Shown here piece by piece: positions 9,425 through 17,296 of a stretch of 64,000 nucleotides of DNA (positions within the stretch are counted from its first letter, which is position 1; every line of letters begins with the position of its first letter). Both the position numbers and the translations under genes were made by a program. Source of the DNA: Tubulanus polymorphus (taxonomy: Eukaryota; Nemertea; Palaeonemertea; Tubulaniformes; Tubulanidae); assembly GCF_964204645.1 (NCBI RefSeq), contig NC_134027.1, positions 13,566,485 to 13,630,484 of the forward strand, in the 5' to 3' direction. The notes beneath the pieces are model-generated. The model saw only the letters and a program-made list of their open reading frames with translations. It had not been told where the DNA came from and ran no database searches.

Positions 9425-9607
9425 TATGGCCTATTGAATTGAGGTATATTAGTTTACTGTCACCAACCTAGATATTAAATATCGACTTAAAAAACGTTAT
9501 CGATGACATTTATATCTTTTTTTGAAAAACAATGAAATAAATGACCATTTTCAAGCGGGTGACAGTAAACTAATATACCTCAATTCAATAGCCATAGCGT
9601 TTCCGAA
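9414..9607. mobile_element. Small MITE with 50-bp terminal inverted repeats
   Basis: 9414-9464 and 9558-9607 are inverted copies with one single-base length difference (TTCGGAAACGCTATGG...TTACTGTCACC). About 93 bp of spacer lies between. A diverged half (GGTGACGGTAATCTGATACC) is visible near 7565-7590, so a small family exists. Confidence 0.75.
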
Positions 9608-9653
9608 ATGATGCCGCATCGGTAAATATCCACTTCCCCTTAGAGAAAATAGA

Positions 9654-9992
9654 TTACGAACCTGATGTAGTTGCCTCAACATAATCACTCATCGTAGAAT
9701 GGCTTTTACAAATAACGCTGTGTTTTGATGGTTGCCAGTTCGCCTCTCCCCTTCGAACAGCGGTGATCCAAATCTTGCGTCTCTTCTCATCTCTCGGAAA
9801 GGCATGCCCCCAAGCGTTCCACAAAGTGGAACACAACACTCCGTGGGCATTGTTAGATATAATACAACGCTTTAAAGCGTTCAGTAAAAGTGGCGATGCG
9901 CGGTGGTGAATGGCGCCATTGTTCCGGTTCAAAATAACCGAGTTGACGATCAACGCCGCCTGGGAGCAGGTGCGCGAAGGCGGGAGCCCCAT
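9654..9992 (-). pseudogene. THAP-like zinc-finger fragment
   Basis: The C-terminal half reads HAFPRDEKRRKIW, then VRR...W-Q-P-S, then ICKSH and a DYVE tail, the order seen in THAP DNA-binding domains (FP, W, WxPS, CxxH). Only one of the first two zinc cysteines can be placed and the ICSxHF core is changed to ICKSHS, so the finger is degenerate. The N-terminal 50 residues are not recognisable. It could be an exon of a THAP gene or a relic of a THAP transposase. Confidence 0.5.
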
Positions 9993-10019
9993 TCATTTTC
10001 ACAACAACGCTGGGTTATT

Positions 10020-10355
10020 TGTATTTATATATATTTAACAACAGCTATGTGACTTTGGAATACTCCGAGCTGTAATAATGTGAAATTCAAGCCACTTCCC
10101 AAACTCACAAGCTATGTTTTGACTTGTGTTAAATTTTAAGCGTAAACCTGGTTCAACTTCAAGTTAATTATGTTCTACGCTAGATATCTTTTAGATAACA
10201 AAATGAAGACGATTGAATCAAGAAGGTGAAGATGGATTCTGAATCAGAAATTATGGATATTTCATCACAAGAGACTGAAGCTGTTTCATCATGCTGTATT
10301 ATATATGCCGGAATTGCGCAGTTGCGCGTACATTAGTCCTTCGGCCGTTATTAAT
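10020..10355. other. No gene recognised
   Basis: AT-rich DNA between the THAP-like fragment and the direct repeats; nothing supported was found. Confidence 0.5.
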
Positions 10356-10360
10356 GGTGA

Positions 10361-10630
10361 CGGCTGTTCTGTATTGATTGGTTACTGTTAACTGGTATTG
10401 ACGCATGCGCACTGAGCAAAAGCGGTCGTCTAGGACCGGATTTCTATTGTTCTCCATTGTTCTATCTTCGATCGTTGTTGATAGAAACGGCTGTTCTGTA
10501 TTGATTTGTTACAGTTCTATGTTTGAATGTTGTAGCTTACAGAATAAATTATATAATTGACGCATGCGCACTGAGCAAATGCCGTCTTCTTGGACCGGGT
10601 TTCTATTGTTCTCCATTGTTCTATCTTCGA
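10361..10630. repeat. Two direct copies of a ~120-160-bp segment
   Basis: GGCTGTTCTGTATTGAT recurs at about 10361 and 10489; GACGCATGCGCACTGAGCAAA at about 10397 and 10559; ATTGTTCTATCTTCGATCG ends both. The second copy has about 31 extra bases in its middle. Confidence 0.75.
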
Positions 10631-10683
10631 TCGCTACAATTTGCATTATAAATATATGTGTTTATGAAATAGTAATTCCACCA

Positions 10684-10895
10684 GGCGTTTCGTTGAATTG
10701 ATTTTCAGTTGAGGATTTGATATCAAGGATCCGAAATGACTTATCTGGACAGTTATAGTTACCGCTCCTATAGATAGACAATAGTAGTGAGATATTGAAT
10801 CCTAATTTAAGTAAAAAGTATTAAAAAAACAATTCCTTCAACTATATAGTGAATTCTATTATATTTTCAATATTTTCTTTTGCAATTCTAATTGA
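10684..10895 (-). repeat. Right arm of the inverted duplication (pair of 9211-9424)
   Basis: Inverse copy of 9211-9424. Just inside it the Maverick genes begin, so this arm also holds the probable left terminal motif of Maverick copy 1 (10728-10801). Confidence 0.85.
10728..10801 (-). repeat. Probable left terminal inverted motif of Maverick copy 1
   Basis: In inverse orientation it matches 26760-26832 at roughly four of five positions (ATATCT-ACTAC-TTGTCTATCTAT...GTCCAGATA-GTCATTTCGGAT). The pair brackets all plus-strand Maverick genes between them. The true element ends may lie further out. Confidence 0.55.
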
Positions 10896-11155
10896 CGATA
10901 GATTAAATAGATTTTGATAAGATTTGAATAAAAATTACATATCTTTAAATAGATAGTGAATTCTTCTATTATATTTTTATTTAAAATCTATTATTTCTTT
11001 TCAAAAGGAGAATACTTTATATTTTGAATAGATTTGAATAAAAAACTATAACTTCAACTAGCTAGTATTTAAAATTCTTTAACTTTTTAACTAGCTAGAA
11101 TACTTATAATATTTTTTTCGCTTTTCTCTAATATAAATTAATGTAAAAATAATAC
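10896..11155. repeat. AT-rich leader with CTAGTT/AACTAG words
   Basis: Carries AACTAGCTAG words at about 11052 and 11087. The same kind of words, better preserved, precede the second copy of protein A at 25537-25830, so this is a conserved leader of that gene. Confidence 0.55.
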
Positions 11156-12833
11156 CGATATTGAAAAGACAATTGAGGATTTAGGTATTACAGATAATAA
11201 AGATACAGTTGTTTCTAATTGTGCTCAAAATAATAATAATATTGATTTTGAATATAATTTAACATGTAAGCACCATCTTGAATTACTAATTGCTGGTGGA
11301 AAATCTAAGGATTTCTTGGGGAAAATTAAAACTTTTCAAGAATTAGATAACATGAAACCAGATAAAGTAATAAAACATTTCAAAATATATGAAGAAGCTA
11401 GATTAGCCAGAATAAACTATTCTATAAGTGATGGAATAGTAAAATGTTACTCTAAATTATGTAACCGGATTATACCATTTGATGATGAAAATAAATTATA
11501 TAGTGATTTAAAAAATGACTACTTGGTTATGACAGAATTACAAAAATGGGTTGGATACGCTTCATTCCAATTAGGAGGAATAATGACGGTGTTGTCATAT
11601 CGCGGAAAGACGGAATCGCGGAATTTTCCAAAAACGCGGAATTTCTTCATTTTAACTATAAATAGTAAACGGGTTTTCCCACGGGGATACCCACTGTCGG
11701 ACAGGGCATCGGACCCAGGTTTTCAACCACGGGAATTAGTATTTGATAATTTATTATATCGCCAGTCAACAACTTAACGATACTGTTCCAAATAATGTAG
11801 AACCTAGGCAATACGTGCTTTGCGAATTCAGTGATACAGAGTATCGCTGCATTAACTGAAGGAATACAAATCGATGGTACGTAAACGTAGGATTTTCGAC
11901 GACACCATGGGTCATTCTCCAGGACTCAGTTCCGAGTTAAGATTTGACTCTGGTCTCTGGATTTAAAACATTGGAAATGAATTGATTCTAAGTAACTCAG
12001 AGTTAACTCACAACTGTGGAACTGGATCGATGTCAGACGAAAATAAATAGACATTATGTACATTTCATTCTGGCTTAGGATTGTTCATGCGTGTTGTGTG
12101 TCTACATTGTTGTTATGAGCGAATGTGGTTTATCTTTTAGAATTAAATGATATGAAAGATTATAAAATGGTTTCGTTTTTTTTAATGTTTTCTTTGTGAC
12201 TGCTATAACATATATGTTCCTATGCTGATTATTTGGATCAAAAGAATCTCATTGGTACCGGTACTGGACGAATTTGACGAAGGAATTTGAACCGCTTCTT
12301 GTTTGGTCGTAGGATTTCATGTTTGCAACCATCTACAACTACGGTCCGACACCGCGAACGTGCTCAATATTTATCTGATAATATTCGTTTCTGAAGTTCT
12401 CAAAAAGTCGATGAACTTCGATAACCGAAGTTTGCCCAGTAGAAATAGACATTAGGTGCCTGGTCTCTTTCACCCCACTTGATTCTGACTTCTTCTACAG
12501 GTGGCAGCCAGTCAACGGTATCGTAATATAATAATTCCATATAAAATTGCCTGCAAATAATGGGACTCGAACCTAACTCGTTGCATCGATCGGTCCGGTG
12601 CCCTGTCCGACAGTTGGTATCCCCGTGGGAAAACCCGTTTTCTATTTAAAGTAAAAATGAAGAAATTCCGCGTTTTTTGAAAATTCGTCTTTCCGCGATA
12701 TGACAACACCGGAATAATGACATTGATTTCTACTGGAGTTATAACATTTTCTAATATCAAACCTATAGTATGTAAAGATAATAAATCAGAAGATATTGAA
12801 TCAGAACAAAAATTAACTAAAATAAATGAGTGA
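11156..12833 (+). pseudogene. Maverick protein A (unknown), copy in left set, interrupted by a transposon
   Basis: The frame matches 25842-26430 in IEKTIEDLGIT, then CKHHLE-LLIAGGK, EEARLARIN, GIVKCYSKLCN and YLVMTELQKW. The ATG is lost: the ATG at 11141 is followed by TAA. At 11588 an 1123-bp transposon interrupts it; after 12721 the end of the protein resumes (LISTGVITFSN, then KLTKINE stop overlapping the next gene). A C-terminal hydrophobic segment suggests membrane association. The family is unknown; it is a conserved Maverick gene because both sets carry it in the same place. Confidence 0.65.
11588..12710. mobile_element. Non-autonomous DNA transposon (Mutator-like?), 1123 bp
   Basis: Starts GGTGTTGTCATATCGCGGAA and ends with its complement. 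Terminal inverted repeats run about 125 bp. It is flanked by an 11-bp direct repeat GGAATAATGAC (11577-11587 and 12711-12721), i.e. a target-site duplication, and the host gene frame resumes after it. Eleven bases and long TIRs fit Mutator-like elements best (8-11 bp), but no transposase is present to prove it. Confidence 0.85.
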
Positions 12834-13191
12834 TGATGTTAAGAAGAAGCCTAGATCTGAGAAACAAATTAAATGGACAAGGGTATTGGGTAAAAGATCT
12901 GCAGAATTAAAAATAGCTTAGAAAAAGAAATTAACTGATATAAATGAATCACAGAAATTATCTGTTATTGATTCGAATGATAATCCATCGGATTCTTCTA
13001 ATGCTGGAAGTAATAATAAATTAAATATTAAAATTGGATTAGTAACAGTTATTATATTTTCCGGTGTAATATATAAATATAAGTATAAATCTGATGAAAA
13101 TGATAATGATGATTATGAACCTATTATACCAGGAAATAAATCAAATGATGAAGTCATTGAAACTAAATCTAAATTATTATTAATGGATTAA
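12826..13191 (+). pseudogene. Small single-pass membrane protein, left set (broken)
   Basis: Start ATG overlaps the end of protein A (AATAAATGAGTGA). The N-terminus KKKPRSEKQIKWTR matches the intact right-set gene at 26379 (KKKPRSQKQIEWSR). An in-frame TAG follows about 30 codons in, then the frame stays open through a hydrophobic segment (IGLVTVIIFSGVIY) to a TAA. Basic N-terminus, one membrane segment and acidic tail; function unknown. Confidence 0.6.
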
Positions 13192-14282
13192 AATAAGATA
13201 AAAAAAGGACAATATTTAAGAGATTTATATTATAACCCAGAGAGTGAAGTATCATATTCTAGCGTTACAGAATTATGGGATAAAATTAAATCTGATAATG
13301 AAAATATAAAATATAGTGAATTAAAATTATGGTTACAAAATCAACCAACATATCAAATCCACAAGAAAATGGATAAAAACAATTTAACGAGAAAAGTTAT
13401 GGTTTCATATATTGACCAACAATGGCAAGCGGATTTAATTAACAGGAAAAACTTAGATGACACAACAAAGGATATTTCTGGATATTAAATGTTATAGATA
13501 TATTCAGTAGATACGCATGGATTATTCCAATTAAAAATAAAACAGGTATAGAAGTTACTAATGCTTTTAAATCAATATTTAAAGAAGCTATTCCAGGTAA
13601 GATACAATTCGATGAAGGTAAGGAATTTTATAATAAACATTTTTAAAAATTATTATCTGATAACGATGTAGATTATTTTTCAACACATTCAGATAAAAAA
13701 GCATCTATTATAGAACGGTTTAATAAAACATTGAAAACTAGAATGTGGAAATATTTTACTGCAAATGAAACATATAAATATACAGATGTATTAGATGATT
13801 TAGTGAAAGGTTATAATAATTCCAAACATAGTTCTATAAATATGAAACCTATACAAGCTAGAAAAGAAGATAATTTAGAAATAGTTTGGAATAATTTATA
13901 TGGAGCATTTGTAACACATGATTTTGGAGAACCTAAATTTAAAATAGGACAAAATTTTAGAATATCTAAATATATAAAAACATTTTATAAAGGTTATACT
14001 CCAAATTTTACTGAAGAAATATTTAAGATTAAAAAGATAATACTTACTAATCCTTTTGTTTATAAATTTGAAGATTTAAAAGATGAAGAAATATTAGGTT
14101 ACTTTTATGAACAAGAATTATCATTTGTACCAAATCCAGATGAAATAGAATACAAAATAGAAAATGTATTGAAAACAAAAAATCTTAAAGGAAAAAAGTA
14201 TTCTCTGGTAAAATATAAAGGGTATGATGATAAATTTAATGAATGGATTTTATCTAGTAAAATTAAAAGAATAAATGAATAA
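13183..14282 (+). pseudogene. Maverick integrase with chromodomain, left set (broken)
   Basis: Retroviral-type integrase: catalytic Asp in YIDQQWQADL, second Asp in QFDEGKEF and Glu in IIERFNKTL can all be seen, so the DDE triad is present, but spread over broken frames (stops near 13490 and 13645). The last 183 codons (13731-14282) are open and end in a chromodomain (YKIENVLKTK...YSLVKYKGY...NEWILSSKI). It would join element ends to target DNA, with the chromodomain guiding to chromatin. It is clearly diverged from the right-set integrase at 23808, so it is not a recent duplicate. Confidence 0.85.
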
Positions 14283-14897
14283 AGATTTATTTGTATTTGA
14301 ACCGCATAATATGTTAGTAAGTGGAGTAACAAATTGTGGTAAAACACATTTCATATTAGACTTATTGAAACCATTTATAAGAATCATTTTGATAATATAA
14401 TATTATTTTGCACTACTTATGAAATGAATAAAACATATAATAGAGATATAGTTAAGATAAAAAAGTTCATTATATCAAATCCTAAAATAGTAAAAGAAAA
14501 TTTAGATAATTGTTTTAAAATAGCAATTGATATTTATAAAGGTAAAAAACAAAAAACAAATACATTATTCATTATAGATGATTGTGCTAATCTACATGAT
14601 TCAAAAGTTAGAGAAAGTGAGTTATGCTATTTAGCTTTCTCTGGGAGACATTTTGGGATAACAACATGGGTTTTAAATCAAAAATATAATTCAATTGTTA
14701 AAGATTTTAGGGAGAATATTAGATTTTTAGTTTTATTGTACAATAAAGATAGAAAATCAATGCAACAATCATTGGAAGAAAATCAAATTATACCTACTGA
14801 ATTACATGATGAATATATGAATAAATTAAAAAGTAATAAAGGTTCCAAATTACTTCTGAGGCTTCAATTTCCTTATGAATATAAATTTATAAAATAA
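14275..14897 (+). pseudogene. Maverick packaging ATPase (FtsK/A32 type), left set (frameshifted)
   Basis: Starts at ATGAATAA, overlapping the integrase end by 8 bases. Walker A is GVTNCGKTHF about 20 residues in; a frameshift near 14370-14400 follows; Walker B is TLFIIDDCA in the second frame (14424-14897), followed by SGRHFGITTWVLNQKY (sensor region). By family it would pump DNA into capsids. Apart from the frameshift the sequence is well kept. Confidence 0.85.
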
Positions 14898-14974
14898 GGT
14901 ATTTTAAATAATTATGTATTAGGTACCTTAATTACTTAAAATTTGAAATATTATTGAATTTTGAAGTATGGATG

Positions 14975-15033
14975 GTACGAGTGTACGAATTGTACGAGTT
15001 GTACGAAAGGTACGAATGGTACGAGTAAACGAG
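14975..15033. repeat. TACGA-type short tandem repeat
   Basis: Seven TACGA words spaced 8-10 bases apart (GGTACGAGTGTACGAATTGTACGA...). The complementary array CGTACC lies at 28291-28404, there upstream of another copy of the shared module. In both places the array is on the outer side of the module. Confidence 0.8.
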
Positions 15034-15060
15034 GGCAACATATATAATTTACATATGTTA

Positions 15061-15143
15061 GTAATAGGAAGATGTGGGTTTCAGATCAGAGGGCGAGAGG
15101 CGAGACACCACTCATCACCACAAGTAATTTTTTCCCCTAATAA
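15061..15143 (+). promoter_or_regulatory. Shared upstream module, copy 3 (polymerase gene, copy 1)
   Basis: GATGTGGGTTTCAGATCAG, GGGCGAGAGGCGAGACACCA, CTCATCACCACAAGTAA, T-run, CCTAATAA, then the ATG at 15144. It is the best-kept plus-strand version and fixes the polymerase start. Confidence 0.65.
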
Positions 15144-17296
15144 ATGGGGGAGAATGAACACCAGCCAGAAAATAATAATGTTAATAAAAATCAATATTAT
15201 TGCACATATTGTAAAAAATACGTCGATACATCTCATAAAACACGACACGAAAAAACTGCAAATCATATAAAAAATGTTATAGATTTTGAAACTCCAGAAA
15301 ATTCCAATGAAAGAAAAGAAAGATTAGAAAATATGAATGTGGATGAAATAAAATGTGAAGTTTGTAATGAATGTATAGTAAAAAGGAATTATAATAGACA
15401 TCTCGAATCACAAAAACACCATCAAAATTTGAGTAATAATGTTTTAGGAAAAGATTATTTTGACGATAAACCTCAAAAAGTAAAAAAACCAACTTCAAAA
15501 ACTAAATCCATTTCAAATAAACCTTACATGGAAAATGTTAGAAATTATATTGATTCACTAGAAATAAAAGATACAATTGAAATTTTAGAAACATTACATA
15601 GTAAAATTGGTCCTGCAGCTATTATATTTAGATTTTTTAAAGGTACAACAATAGAAGATTATAGTACATTTAATGAAATAATAGAAAAAATACTAGATTT
15701 GATAACAGATGTTGAATATCCAAAAATTAGTATCTCTGGGAAAGTAAGTTTTATAAAGTCAGAAGAAAAAATGAATTATAATATTCAAACACACTCTGAA
15801 GAAATAATTTCAAAAACACAAATAAAAGAGAAGTTAGAAAAAATATTTAATGAATTTAAACGTCATATTGAAGAAAGATATTTTGAGGGTTCTGGCTTAA
15901 CATTGAATGAAATTATATATTTAGATTTAAATGTTTATAATACAAAAAAGAAATAAAACATCAAAAAGTAATAAAATGTTTAAAAATGATTCAAACTTAC
16001 AACAGAAAAGGATATTAAAGCATCATCTTATATTAAATTAACATTTACAACAAAAGCAGTAATAAATATTCAAAATGAAGATAATAAATGTTTTCTATGG
16101 TCAATTATTAGTTGCTTACATCCAACACAGGAAAATGTTTGTAGAATAACAGATTATCGGAAATATGAAACATTATATAAAATTGATCAATATCCAGTAA
16201 CTATAAAAATGATTCCTAAAATAGAAAAAGTTAATAATTTAAAAATAAATGTATTTGAATTAATGCAATTACCAAAGACAAAAGGTGAAAATATTAAAGA
16301 TTATACATTGGAAGCTTTATATTTAACAGAATATTATGATGATGAAAATGCTATAGATTTGTTATATTATAAAAAAGATGAAAATGAACATTATATGTGG
16401 TTAAAACAAATTGATTTATTCTTTAGAACAGAAAGTGATCATCATCGTAAAATTTATCTATGTAGAAAATGTTTATCTAAATTTATGACTGAGAATACAT
16501 TATTAAAACATAAAGAATTATGTGATAATAAAGATTTTTGTAAATTAATAATGCCAACAGAAAAAGATTATAAATTGAAATTTACTAATCATATATTTAA
16601 GAATATTGTTCCATTTGTAATTTATGGGGATTTTGAATCGTTGAATAAAGAATTAACTGATAAAATAAAAGAATAGTTATGACAAAAGAAGATGAAATTG
16701 ATTTTAATTATGCAACTCACTGTTGTTATTGTGAAAAACGTTTTTATTCATTTGATAAAAAAGTTAGAGATCATGATCATTTAAATTCAAAATATCGTGG
16801 AGCTGCTCATGAAGATTGTAATTTACAAGCTAAAAAAGTAAATTTCGTACCAATATTATTTCATAATTTATCAGGCTATGATACCCATCTATTTATAAAA
16901 CAATTATCGGGAAAATTGGGCGCAATTAATCAAGAAATAGAAGAATATAATGCTATGAATGGTGTAAATGCAAGAAAATATGATTTTAAACTATTAGCTA
17001 AAACATCTGAAAATTATATTTCATTTCAATTTGGTTGCATTAGATTTTTAGATTCTTATAGATTTCTAGCAAGTTCATTAGATAATTTATCAAAAAGTTT
17101 AGTTGATAATGATTTTGTTATAACTCCATATTATTATCCAAATGAACAAGATTTTAAATTATTGAGATATAAAGGCGCAATTCCTTATTCATTTTATAAA
17201 ACACACAATGATTTTAATGTAACAGAATTATTAAAAGATCAATTTTATGATCAATTAAAAGAGGAGTATGTGACGAAGTGTTTAATAGAACATTAA
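15144..17296 (+). pseudogene. polB: Maverick family-B DNA polymerase, N-terminal and exonuclease part (broken)
   Basis: Protein-primed type B polymerase of Mavericks. N-terminal fingers (YYCTYCKKY...H...H and CEVCNE...H...H), then a spacer, then after a frameshift near 15950 the CFLWSIISCLHP block, a C2HC finger and YGDFESLN (exonuclease motif I). A deletion of about 285 bp relative to copy 2 follows at about 16665. The last frame, 16679-17296, has CCYCEKRF...VRDHDH...CNL and FHNLSGYDTHLF, the block typical of this polymerase family (Exo II region). Another frameshift near 17280 links to the catalytic part. The enzyme would replicate the element; here it cannot be made in one piece. Confidence 0.9.
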
